This document shows positions 8,786-16,999 of a stretch of 64,000 bases of DNA, in pieces. The stretch spans positions 124,001 to 188,000 of the forward strand of contig NZ_JASZYF010000001.1 of assembly GCF_030317115.1 (NCBI RefSeq). Direction: 5' to 3'. A model generated the notes under the pieces. That model made no database searches. It was not told where the DNA came from and was given only the letters and a program-made list of their open reading frames with translations. The translations under genes were made by a program, and so were the position numbers. Every line of letters begins with the position of its first letter. Position 1 is the first letter of the stretch. Source of the DNA: Variovorax gracilis. Its GTDB lineage: Bacteria; Pseudomonadota; Gammaproteobacteria; Burkholderiales; Burkholderiaceae_C.

Positions 8786-9046
8786 ATGCCCGTGTACCCC
8801 TGCTCCCACGTACCGAACGTGATCGTCCCGCCGACCTCGGCCGGCTGCGAGGAATGCCTGGCCGCTGGCGACGAGTGGGTGCACCTGCGCCTGTGCGTCC
8901 ATTGCGGCCACGTGGGCTGCTGCGACTCGTCGAAGAACAGGCATGCCAGCCGGCACTATGCAGCCACGGGACACGCCGTCATCGCATCCCTGGAACGGGA
9001 CGAGGACTGGATGTGGTGCTTCGCGCACAGGAGCCAGGTCGGTTAG
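8786..9046 (+). CDS. UBP-type zinc finger domain protein
   Basis: Small 86-aa protein that is almost entirely a ZnF-UBP domain. The Cys/His ligands appear in order as CSH, CEECLAAGDEWVHLRLCVHCGHVGCCDSS, RHASRHYAATGHAVIAS and WCFAHR. In eukaryotes the fold binds the ubiquitin C-terminus; the bacterial ligand is unknown. A strong AAGGAG Shine-Dalgarno precedes the ATG. The 30-bp gap to the upstream flavoprotein suggests cotranscription and a joint role, perhaps as an adaptor for that oxidoreductase (inference). Confidence 0.9.
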   Translation: MPVYPCSHVPNVIVPPTSAGCEECLAAGDEWVHLRLCVHCGHVGCCDSSKNRHASRHYAATGHAVIASLERDEDWMWCFAHRSQVG

Positions 9047-9117
9047 TCCGTCCCCTGCACGGAAGACCCGCGAGGGCTATGCTGGCCGGCCTTGTCATCA
9101 CCCATGGATCCAGACAC

Positions 9118-9822
9118 ATGCCCCAAGCACCCATCGACGTCTACTCCTGGCCCACGCCCAACGGCCACAAGATTCACATCATGCTGGAGGAATGCGGCCT
9201 CCCCTATCGCGCTCACCCGGTCAACATCGGCAAGGGCGACCAGTTCGAGCCGGCCTTCCTGGAGATCAGCCCCAACAACAAGATTCCCGCCATCACCGAC
9301 CCCGAGGGGCCGGACGGCAAGCCGATCTCGCTCTTCGAGTCCGGCGCGATCCTCGTGTACCTGGCCGGCAAGACCGGCAAGTTCCTCCCGGCCGGCGACA
9401 GGGCACGCTACGAAGTCCTTCAGTGGCTCATGTTCCAGATGGGCGGCGTCGGCCCGATGCTTGGCCAGACCCATCATTTCCGCAACTACGCGCCCGAGAA
9501 GATCGCCTACGCGATCGACCGCTATTCGAACGAGGCCAAGCGCCTCTACGGCGTGATCGACAAGCAGCTTTCGACCCACAAGTTCATCGCCGGCAAGACC
9601 TATTCGATCGCCGACATCGCCATCTTTCCCTGGCTGCGAAGCCACGAGAACCAGGGCATCGTTCTCGCGGACTATCCGTACCTGAAGCAGTGGTTCGACG
9701 GCATCGCCGCGCGCCCCGCGGTGCAACGCGGCGTCAAGGTACTGGCCGAGCTGCGCACACCGATCACCGGCGATAAGGAACGCGAAATCCTGTTCGGCAA
9801 GACGCAATATCAGCGTCGCTGA
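9118..9822 (+). CDS. yfcG: Nu-class glutathione S-transferase / disulfide-bond oxidoreductase YfcG-like
   Basis: Glutathione-dependent disulfide reductase family, 234 aa. The N-terminal thioredoxin-fold domain has the Nu-class signature [13 protein letters not shown] (Thr and Asn contact glutathione sulfur), then [22 protein letters not shown] with the cis-Pro, and [13 protein letters not shown]. The helical C-terminal half includes [21 protein letters not shown]. The start at 9118 is chosen because [10 protein letters not shown] leads directly into the domain. It sits alone between the zinc-finger gene and tRNA-Pro; YghU is the alternative close relative. Confidence 0.9.
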   Translation: MPQAPIDVYSWPTPNGHKIHIMLEECGLPYRAHPVNIGKGDQFEPAFLEISPNNKIPAITDPEGPDGKPISLFESGAILVYLAGKTGKFLPAGDRARYEVLQWLMFQMGGVGPMLGQTHHFRNYAPEKIAYAIDRYSNEAKRLYGVIDKQLSTHKFIAGKTYSIADIAIFPWLRSHENQGIVLADYPYLKQWFDGIAARPAVQRGVKVLAELRTPITGDKEREILFGKTQYQRR

Positions 9823-9872
9823 GCAGTCGGTCGGAAAAGGGCTCGCCAAAAAGGTTAGAATCGAAGGCTCGT

Positions 9873-9949
<77 letters not shown>

Positions 9950-9963
9950 TCAGTTGATAAAGA

Positions 9964-9996
9964 GGCCGTCAGGATGAATTTCCTGGCGGCCTTTTT
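9964..9996 (+). terminator. Rho-independent terminator after tRNA-Pro
   Basis: An 11-bp stem, GGCCGTCAGGA pairing with TCCTGGCGGCC (one G-T pair), closes a TGAATT loop and is followed by five T residues. It lies 15 bp after the tRNA. Confidence 0.9.
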
Positions 9997-10235
9997 CATT
10001 GGGGAATCAACCCCCGCACAAGCGCTTTCGCGGCTTGGCACGTACGTGCATTACGTGACCGCCCGGATTGCGGGCTCGGACGCCTTGTTTCGACAATCCC
10101 TGGCACGTGGCCGCCGTGGCGGAGTCTCGACAGTACCCGTCCAGTCCCGGTGACACCCGATGCGTCGGAATTCGGGCCGCGCGTTCTCGATCAGCTTTCA
10201 CGTCATTTTCCGTCTTTCAAGATCGGATCAGAAGC

Positions 10236-12044
10236 ATGAAAAAGATCCTCGTCGTTGCAGGCGTGCTCGTTGCGGCAGGCGCGGCCATCGCAGGGCTGCT
10301 CTACGTCAAGTTTCCGGTGCAGATGACGACCTACGGCGGCATGGGACTCAACGCGCTCAAGACGCTGTCCACGCCGGCAGGCGCACTGACCATCGAACAG
10401 AACCCCGCCTACAAGGCACCCGCGGCGGCGGGGTCCTCCCCGCCTCTCGCCGACGCGGCGTGGCCCAACGCGGCGGCTGGGGACTGGCCAAGCTACAACA
10501 GGACTCCGACGTCGCAGCGCTACTCGCCGCTCGACCAGATCAACGCGAAGAACGTTGCAAACCTGAAGGTCCAGTGCACCTACGACCTCGGCATGTTCAC
10601 CGCCTTCGAATCCGGCCTGATCATGGTGAACAACGCACTGATCGGCACCGCCGAGTTCGATATCTTTTCCATCAACCCCGCCACGTGCGCCGAGAACTGG
10701 CGCACCCACCTCGACTATCCCGGCGCGCTCCTTCCTGCCAACCGCGGCGCGGCCTACATGGACGGCCTGCTGTTTCGCGGCACCCAGGACTGTCGGGTGC
10801 TGGCCTTCGATTTCAAGACCGGCACGCAAGTGTGGGAGACGACGATCTGCGATCGCCAACGCGGCGAGTCGGTCCCGTCGGCGCCGATCGCATGGGATGG
10901 CCTCGTCTTCGTCGGCAATGCCGGCGGCGACTACAAGGGCGGCAGAGGCAAGGTCTACGCACTCGATGGAAAGACCGGCAAGGTCGTCTGGCAGTTCTTC
11001 CTCGTGCCTCAGGTCGAGGGCGACGTCGTCCGTGGTCCCGTGGGCAAGTCGCCGCTCGACACGACGACCTGGAACAACGCGCCAGGCATCCCCATCAGCG
11101 GCGGCGGGACGTGGACCTCGTACACGCTGGACATCAAGAACGGCTTGCTGTACGTCCCCGGAGGCAATCCGGCCCCCGACTTCGCCTCGGGCGCACGCGA
11201 AGGCACGAATCTCTTCACCGACTCGGTCGTGGTGCTAGACGCCAAGACGGGCGACTTCAAGAACAACTTCAAGGTCGTGAAAAAAGACTGGCACGACTGG
11301 GACGTGTCCGCTCCGCCCATCCTGCATCAGACCATGGGCGGAAAACAGCTCATGACGGTCGCGCCGAAGGACGGGCACCTCTATGGCTACGACCTCGCCA
11401 CCAACAACCTGCTCTACCGCGTGCCGGTCACCACGGTCGAGAATGTGGAGGGCGCGTTCGCCGTCGGCCAGAAGGTTCATTTCTGTCCGGGGCCGGTGGG
11501 AGGCACCGAATGGAACACCCCGGGATTCGACCCCACCACGAACCTCGTGATCACCGGTACCGTCGATTGGTGCGACACGGTGACGATCAAGACCGACGAG
11601 AAACTGCGCTCCGCGCCCGCAGGGCAGCCCTGGACCGGCATGGCGACGTACAACCCGATCAACATGTTCGGCAAGGAGGACCCCACCGACGGACACTGGG
11701 CCGGGTGGATCTATGCCAGCGACGCCGACACCGGGGTCTGGAAATGGCGCGTCAAGTCCAACTATCCGATCGTTGCCGCCATCACGCCGACGGCCGGCGG
11801 AATCGTGTTCTTCGCTGATCTCGGTGGCAACTTCTACGCGCTGGACTCCTCCACCGGCCAGAAACTCTGGGGCGGGCCGCTCGAAACAGGCGGCGGTATC
11901 GCAGGCGGCGTGATCACATACGCCGTGGATGGCGTCCAGAAGGTGGCCGTGGCCGATGGCTTCACGATGGTCGCCTGGCCGACGAAGCCCAGGCGCGCGA
12001 AGGTGGTCATCCTGGGCCTCGACAGCGCCGCGGCAAAGAAGTGA
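10236..12044 (+). CDS. PQQ-type quinoprotein dehydrogenase (membrane-anchored or secreted, no heme domain)
   Basis: A 602-aa beta-propeller protein resembling PQQ-dependent alcohol dehydrogenases. The N-terminal hydrophobic segment (KKILVVAGVLVAAGAAIAGLLYV) is a signal anchor. The propeller begins at DWPSYNRTPTSQRYSPLDQIN and shows repeats such as FDFKTGTQVWET, YALDGKTGKVVWQF, DWHDWDVSAPPIL and YALDSSTGQKLWGG. No CxxCH heme motif is present, so electrons must leave through another carrier or quinone. The stop is 15 bp before cydA, indicating one operon with a terminal oxidase. Substrate cannot be told from sequence, and the vicinal-Cys ring of methanol/ethanol dehydrogenases is not evident. 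Confidence 0.85.
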   Translation: MKKILVVAGVLVAAGAAIAGLLYVKFPVQMTTYGGMGLNALKTLSTPAGALTIEQNPAYKAPAAAGSSPPLADAAWPNAAAGDWPSYNRTPTSQRYSPLDQINAKNVANLKVQCTYDLGMFTAFESGLIMVNNALIGTAEFDIFSINPATCAENWRTHLDYPGALLPANRGAAYMDGLLFRGTQDCRVLAFDFKTGTQVWETTICDRQRGESVPSAPIAWDGLVFVGNAGGDYKGGRGKVYALDGKTGKVVWQFFLVPQVEGDVVRGPVGKSPLDTTTWNNAPGIPISGGGTWTSYTLDIKNGLLYVPGGNPAPDFASGAREGTNLFTDSVVVLDAKTGDFKNNFKVVKKDWHDWDVSAPPILHQTMGGKQLMTVAPKDGHLYGYDLATNNLLYRVPVTTVENVEGAFAVGQKVHFCPGPVGGTEWNTPGFDPTTNLVITGTVDWCDTVTIKTDEKLRSAPAGQPWTGMATYNPINMFGKEDPTDGHWAGWIYASDADTGVWKWRVKSNYPIVAAITPTAGGIVFFADLGGNFYALDSSTGQKLWGGPLETGGGIAGGVITYAVDGVQKVAVADGFTMVAWPTKPRRAKVVILGLDSAAAKK

Positions 12045-12059
12045 AACGGGACATCGCCC

Positions 12060-13469
12060 ATGGACCTCGACCCGGTGATGCTGTCGCGAATCCAGTTCGG
12101 GTTCGTCATCAGCTTTCACATCATCTTCCCCGCGTTCACGATCGGGCTCGCAGCGTGGCTGGCCACGATCGAGGGGGCGAGGTTGGCGACGGGCAACGCC
12201 CTCTACCGAAGGGTTTTCGATTTCTGGCTGCCGATCTTCGCGGTCTCCTTCGGCATGGGCGTGGTCACGGGCATCGTGATGGCCTTCCAGTTCGGCACCA
12301 ACTGGGGCGTGCTGGCCGTGAAGACAGGGCCGATACAGGGCCCCCTGCTCGGCTACGAAGCCTTTACCGCCTTCATGCTGGAGGCGACCTTCTTCGGCGT
12401 GATGCTGCTCGGGCGCGACCGGGTGTCGCCGCGCCTCTATTTTTTCTCGTGCTGCATGGTGTCCCTGGGCACGATGTTCTCGTCCTTCTGGATCCTGGCC
12501 AACAACAGCTGGATGCAAGTGCCGCTGGGCCATGCGATCGTGAACGACAAGATCGTTCCCACCGACTGGATGCAGATCGTGCTCGGCCCGGTCCAGATGG
12601 TGCGCTGGCCGCACATGCTGCTCGCCGCCTTGTTGACGAGCGCGATGTGCGTGTCGTCGACCGGTGCGTGGTACCTGCTCCGCCGGGTGCACTTCGACGA
12701 AGGCCGGATGATGCTGCACTGGGGCCTGGGGCTCGCTGCGGTGCTGATCCCCGTGCAGATGTTCTTCGGCCACCTGGCGGGCGAATACGTGCTGAAGCAC
12801 CAGCCCGCCAAGTTCGCCGCAATCGAGGCACGCTGGAAGAACGAGCAGCCCGCGAGCGAAGTGCTGATCGCCTTTCCCGATGAGGCGAACGAGCGCAATC
12901 TCTACGCCATTTCGATTCCGAAGCTCGGCAGCTTCATCGCATCCGGCAACTTCACTTCCGCCGAGAGAGGACTGGAGTCCTTCCCCCGCGAAGACCGGCC
13001 GCCGGTGCTCATTCCTTTCTTCGCCTTCCGGCTGATGGTCGGCATGGGGCTCGTCATGCTGGCCGTTTCCTGGCTCGGCAACTACCTGCGCTGGCGCGGC
13101 AGGCTGGAATCGTCGCGCTGGTTCCTGTGGTGCACCTTCGCATCGTTTCCAACCGGCTTCGTCGCCATCCTGACAGGCTGGTACACCGCGGAGGTCGGGC
13201 GCCAGCCCTGGGTGGTCTACGGGCTGCTGCGGACCAAGGACGCCATCACCCCCAGCCTGACCGCCGGCGATGTGCTGACCTCGCTGATCGTCTACGTCGT
13301 CGTGTACTGGCTTTTTGTTTCCTTCGGCATCTACTACATCTACAAGCTGCTGCGCGAGGGACCGCATGCGAAGACGCAGGCCACGGGCAACGTGACGGGC
13401 AGCCGTCCGCTGGCCGTGGCCGCCCGCACGGACGTGATGGGCCCTGCGGGACCCGGAGCCAAGCGATGA
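12060..13469 (+). CDS. cydA: Cytochrome bd-type ubiquinol oxidase subunit I (CydA/CioA)
   Basis: Heme-bearing subunit of a bd oxidase that oxidises ubiquinol and reduces O2 to water. It is 469 aa with about nine TM helices. The heme b595 ligand region LSRIQFGFVISFHIIFP has His20 (E. coli His19). FGMGVVTGIVMAFQFGTNW follows, and GRQPWVVYGLLRTKDA marks the C-terminal quinol/heme region. The loop between helices 6 and 7 is short, which fits the CioA (cyanide-insensitive) subgroup. It sits between the quinoprotein and cydB, overlapping cydB by an ATGA. Confidence 0.95.
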   Translation: MDLDPVMLSRIQFGFVISFHIIFPAFTIGLAAWLATIEGARLATGNALYRRVFDFWLPIFAVSFGMGVVTGIVMAFQFGTNWGVLAVKTGPIQGPLLGYEAFTAFMLEATFFGVMLLGRDRVSPRLYFFSCCMVSLGTMFSSFWILANNSWMQVPLGHAIVNDKIVPTDWMQIVLGPVQMVRWPHMLLAALLTSAMCVSSTGAWYLLRRVHFDEGRMMLHWGLGLAAVLIPVQMFFGHLAGEYVLKHQPAKFAAIEARWKNEQPASEVLIAFPDEANERNLYAISIPKLGSFIASGNFTSAERGLESFPREDRPPVLIPFFAFRLMVGMGLVMLAVSWLGNYLRWRGRLESSRWFLWCTFASFPTGFVAILTGWYTAEVGRQPWVVYGLLRTKDAITPSLTAGDVLTSLIVYVVVYWLFVSFGIYYIYKLLREGPHAKTQATGNVTGSRPLAVAARTDVMGPAGPGAKR

Positions 13470-14473
13470 ACGCGGCCCAACCCAGCGACCTGGCGCTCTT
13501 CTGGGCAGCGGTCATCGCCCTCTCCATCCTGGTCTACGTGATCCTGGACGGGTTCGACCTCGGGGTCGGGATCCTCTTCGGCACCACGCGCGACGAGGAC
13601 CACCGCCTGCACATGACGGACGCCATCGCCCCGTTCTGGGATGGCAACGAGACCTGGCTGGTGATCGTGGGCGCCGGCTTGTTCGCGACCTTTCCGGTGG
13701 TCTATGCCGTGTTCATGGGAGCGTTCTACCTGCCGGTCCTGCTGCTGCTCGTCGGCCTGATCTTTCGCGGGATCGCCTTCGAGTTCCGATACCGCAGCGT
13801 GAAGACGCGCTGGCTGTGGGACACGGGTTTCTTCCTCGGATCGACCGTGGTCGCTTTTGTCCAGGGCGCTGCGGTCGGCGCACTGATGCGCGGCCTGCCG
13901 GTGGCAAACGATCAATTCGCGGGCACCTCGTTCGAATGGCTGCATCCGTTCTCGGTGATGACGGGCATCGGCCTCGTCTTCGGTTATGCCCTGCTGGGCG
14001 CAGGCTGGATCGTGCTCAAGAGCGAGGGCGACCTGCGCGCCTGGGCCTATCGTCGCATTCCCTGGCTTGCCGCTGCCGTGTTCCTGATCCTCGGCCTGGC
14101 CTTCGCCGCGTCGCTGACCATCGACGCAGGAGCGATAGCGCAGGGCCACCTGAGCGACCGGCCCTGGGGGTGGGCGTTTGCCGTGCTGGCGTTCGCCGCC
14201 CTGCTTGGCGTCGTGGCGGGGGCCCGGGCGCGCCGCGACGGCCTTGCGTACGCGCTCACCGTCCTGTTCATCACGGCGTCCTACCTGACGCTCGGCGTCA
14301 TGTTCTGGCCCTACATGGTGCCGTACGCGGTCACCGTCGCCAGCGCGGCGGCGCCGGAGGAATCGCTCCGGTTCCTGTTCTATGGCGCCGTGGTGGTGCT
14401 GCCGGTGGTGGCGCTCTACACGATGGGCGTGTATTGGGTGTTCCGCGGAAAAGGCCGCAGCGGCTACCGATGA
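13466..14473 (+). CDS. cydB: Cytochrome bd-type ubiquinol oxidase subunit II (CydB/CioB)
   Basis: Second subunit of the bd oxidase, 335 aa and highly hydrophobic. Family motifs are ILVYVILDGFDLGVGIL, IAPFWDGNETWLVIVGAGLFATFP, LIFRGIAFEFR and, near the end, LGVMFWPYMVPYAVTVASAAAPEESLRF (quoted in two halves: LGVMFWPYMVP and AAAPEESLRF are the diagnostic pieces). The ATG at 13466 overlaps the cydA stop by 4 bp, giving translational coupling. No cydX/ybgT small subunit follows; the next gene is a PHA-related small protein. Confidence 0.95.
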   Translation: MNAAQPSDLALFWAAVIALSILVYVILDGFDLGVGILFGTTRDEDHRLHMTDAIAPFWDGNETWLVIVGAGLFATFPVVYAVFMGAFYLPVLLLLVGLIFRGIAFEFRYRSVKTRWLWDTGFFLGSTVVAFVQGAAVGALMRGLPVANDQFAGTSFEWLHPFSVMTGIGLVFGYALLGAGWIVLKSEGDLRAWAYRRIPWLAAAVFLILGLAFAASLTIDAGAIAQGHLSDRPWGWAFAVLAFAALLGVVAGARARRDGLAYALTVLFITASYLTLGVMFWPYMVPYAVTVASAAAPEESLRFLFYGAVVVLPVVALYTMGVYWVFRGKGRSGYR

Positions 14474-14613
14474 TCACGGTGGCGAGCCCCACGCCGCACA
14501 ACGGACCTTCGACGTAGGACGGCGGCCACGCCCGATTGGGCGCAATGCTGCACTGCCGCATCGCTTGCACGACGCACAGTTCGCCATCGGCCATCGGTCG
14601 AAGCGAAGGTTCT

Positions 14614-14820
14614 ATGAGCAATCCCTGGACAAAGAAAAATCCGCTGATGAGCATGTGGCTCAGCGCAGCCAACAAGTCGATCAGCGCAGCCCGCGGCCAG
14701 GCCACCGGAGCCGCTAGGCGCCAGATTGCGGCGACACAAGCCGAAGCAGCGCGGCAGATCGTCGATTTCTGGAGCGGCAGGTCCGCCAGGCCGGCAACGA
14801 AGCGCAAGACGCGCCGCTGA
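14614..14820 (+). CDS. Small hypothetical protein (possible PHA-granule associated)
   Basis: A 68-aa protein I cannot assign to a named family. It starts MSNPWTKKNPLMSMWLSAANK after GCGAAGG, is Ala/Arg/Lys-rich with a predicted amphipathic helix (ARGQATGAARRQIAATQAE) and ends in a basic tail. Its stop overlaps the start codon of the following PHB-depolymerase-like esterase by one base, so the two are cotranslated. The composition resembles small phasin-like proteins, but that is inference only. Confidence 0.65.
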   Translation: MSNPWTKKNPLMSMWLSAANKSISAARGQATGAARRQIAATQAEAARQIVDFWSGRSARPATKRKTRR

Positions 14821-15827
14821 TGGCGCGACGGCGCAAGGCCGGCGGATGGGCCGGCATCTTTGCTCGAAGCATGGAGGCGATCACGCGCAGCACCATGCGC
14901 GCGAGCACCAAGGCCGTGGAGCGCGCCGTCAAGCCGGTCATTGAAAAGCGCCGGCCGCCCGCCGGCGCGGGCCAGTGGATCACCGGCGTCGCCATGGGCG
15001 CGGCAGGCGCGCGCCGCTTCAGGCTCTACCGCCCACCGGACGTCAAGTTCGGCGAGCGCCTGCCGCTCATGGTCATGCTGCACGGCTGCGGCCAGGACGC
15101 GAAGACCTTCGCGACCAGCACGCGGATGAATCGGGTCGCGGCGCGCGAGCGATTCCTCGTCCTGTATCCGGAGCAGGACCGGGTGTCGAATCCGCAAGGT
15201 TGCTGGAACTGGTTCGACACCTCGTCGGGGCGCGCGTACGGCGAGGCTGCGCTCATCATGAAGGCGATCGACCAGGTCTGCCTGATGTACGCCGTGGACC
15301 GCACGCGCATCGCGGTGGCCGGACTGTCGGCGGGAGCCAGCATGGCCGCCCTGCTGGTCACGCGGCATCCGGAGCGATTCGGCGCGGTCGTGATGCACTC
15401 CGGCATACCGCCCGGAACCGCCCACTCGACCCTTTCGGCGCTGGGCGCGATGCACGGGCGTCGCGCCACCAGGCCCCTGCCGGCCACGCCCGGAGCGATG
15501 GCGGCCTCATGGCCACCCTTGATGGTGATCCATGGCGCCCTCGACAGGGTGGTGGCAGCCTCGAACGGCCATGCCGCCGCGCAGGCGTGGGCGGACGCGG
15601 CAGGCGCCACGGCAAGCAAGGAACGCAGCGTGCAGCGTGGCAATCGGTACTCGACCACCGTGACGGACTTCAAGCGCCGGGGCAACACGGTGGCGACCCT
15701 GGTGGAAGTGGACCGCCTCGGCCACGCCTGGAGCGGCGGCGCGGCCCGGGAGCCCTACAGCGACGGGTCGGGACCGGATGCCTCACGCATGGCCTGGGCG
15801 TTTGCAGCCAGGCAGTTCCGCAACTGA
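14820..15827 (+). CDS. PHB depolymerase family esterase
   Basis: Alpha/beta hydrolase of the intracellular PHB depolymerase / LpqC-like esterase family, 335 aa. It has a basic N-terminus without an obvious signal peptide. LPLMVMLHGCGQDAKTFA forms the oxyanion-hole region, and the nucleophile Ser170 lies in AVAGLSAGASMAALL. VIHGALDRVV supplies the acidic residue and GHAWSGG the His. A GQWITGVAMGAAGARRFRLYRP segment introduces the catalytic domain. It is cotranslated with the small protein upstream. The substrate could be PHB, its oligomers or another polyester-like ester. Confidence 0.87.
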   Translation: MARRRKAGGWAGIFARSMEAITRSTMRASTKAVERAVKPVIEKRRPPAGAGQWITGVAMGAAGARRFRLYRPPDVKFGERLPLMVMLHGCGQDAKTFATSTRMNRVAARERFLVLYPEQDRVSNPQGCWNWFDTSSGRAYGEAALIMKAIDQVCLMYAVDRTRIAVAGLSAGASMAALLVTRHPERFGAVVMHSGIPPGTAHSTLSALGAMHGRRATRPLPATPGAMAASWPPLMVIHGALDRVVAASNGHAAAQAWADAAGATASKERSVQRGNRYSTTVTDFKRRGNTVATLVEVDRLGHAWSGGAAREPYSDGSGPDASRMAWAFAARQFRN

Positions 15828-15849
15828 GCGAGATCGCAGCCGACGCGAC

Positions 15850-16959
15850 TCAATCGAAAACAATCACCCCCCGCGCATTCCGCCCCTTGGCCAGATCCTC
15901 GAAGGCCTGCGGCGCATCCTCGATGCGATAGCGATGCGTGATGAGTTCGTCGAGCTTGAGCTTGCCGGCCTGATACAGCCCGAGCAGCCGCGGGAAGTCG
16001 TGCCGCGGCCGCGTCGAGCCGTAGTAGCTTCCCTTGATGCCCTTTTCTTCCAGGGCGAAGCTGGCGGTCTTGAGGGTGGTCGTGTTGGCGGGCCCGGCCA
16101 GGCCCACGACGATGGCCAAGCCACCCTTGCGCAGGCAGCCGTAGGCTTGCGCCACGATCTCGCCGTGGCCCACGCATTCGAAGGCATAGTCCGCGCCGCC
16201 GCCGGTGAGCTTGCGCAATTCCTTCACGACGTTCTCCGACTTCGAAGCGTCGATGACGTCGGTGGCGCCGAAGACCTTGGCCAGTTCCAGCTTGCTGGCC
16301 AGCATGTCGACCGCGACGATCATGGTCGCGCCCGCGATCTGGCAGCCCTGCAGCGTGCTCAGGCCGACGCCACCGGCGCCGAACACGACGCAGATCGAAC
16401 CCGGCTCGACCTTGGCTGTATTGCAAGCCGCGCCCCAGCCCGTCATCACGCCGCAACCGACCAGCGCGCACCGGTCCAGCGGCACGTCCGGCGTGACCTT
16501 GACCACGTTGTTCTCGTGCAGGGTCGCATACTCGGCCATGACGCCGCAGCCGCCCATGACGTTGAGCGGCTGGCCGTCCGCGTCATGGGTGCGCGGCTTC
16601 GCGCCGGGCAGCGTGTAGGGCGTGGTGTTGCCCATGTCGCAGAGGTTGGGCTTGCCGCTCGTGCAATAGCGGCAGCGTCCGCAGGTGTTGACGAAGCTGC
16701 TGATGACATGGTCGCCCACCTTCAAGTCGGTGACGCCCTCGCCCACCTGGCAGACCACACCCGCGCCCTCGTGGCCGAGGATCACCGGCGCGGGCAGCGG
16801 CAGCGTGCCGTTGGTCACCGACAGGTCGCTGTGGCAGACGCCGCAGGCGCCCACCTTGATCATCACCTCGTGCGGGCCGGGTGGATCGACCAGGATGTCC
16901 TCGACGTGGACGGTGACGCCGTCAGCGCGGAAGACGACGGCTTTGGAGCGCATTTGCAT
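15850..16959 (-). CDS. Zinc-dependent NAD alcohol dehydrogenase
   Basis: Medium-chain dehydrogenase/reductase, 369 aa, oxidising a primary alcohol to aldehyde. Catalytic zinc ligands appear as GVCHSDL and GHEGAGVV, and the structural zinc loop as CGRCRYCTSGKPNLC. The Rossmann motif is VVFGAGGVGLSTLQG. The start is MQMRSKAVVF at 16959; the in-frame ATG two codons later is equally possible. It is last of a minus-strand series after an alkylsulfatase and an aldehyde dehydrogenase. This suggests it oxidises the alcohol released from alkyl sulfate, with the dehydrogenase next door taking the aldehyde on. Confidence 0.9.
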   Translation of the reverse strand: MQMRSKAVVFRADGVTVHVEDILVDPPGPHEVMIKVGACGVCHSDLSVTNGTLPLPAPVILGHEGAGVVCQVGEGVTDLKVGDHVISSFVNTCGRCRYCTSGKPNLCDMGNTTPYTLPGAKPRTHDADGQPLNVMGGCGVMAEYATLHENNVVKVTPDVPLDRCALVGCGVMTGWGAACNTAKVEPGSICVVFGAGGVGLSTLQGCQIAGATMIVAVDMLASKLELAKVFGATDVIDASKSENVVKELRKLTGGGADYAFECVGHGEIVAQAYGCLRKGGLAIVVGLAGPANTTTLKTASFALEEKGIKGSYYGSTRPRHDFPRLLGLYQAGKLKLDELITHRYRIEDAPQAFEDLAKGRNARGVIVFD

Positions 16960-16999
16960 GGTTTGAATCTCTTGGTTTCTGAAATTGATTGAGGCGGCT

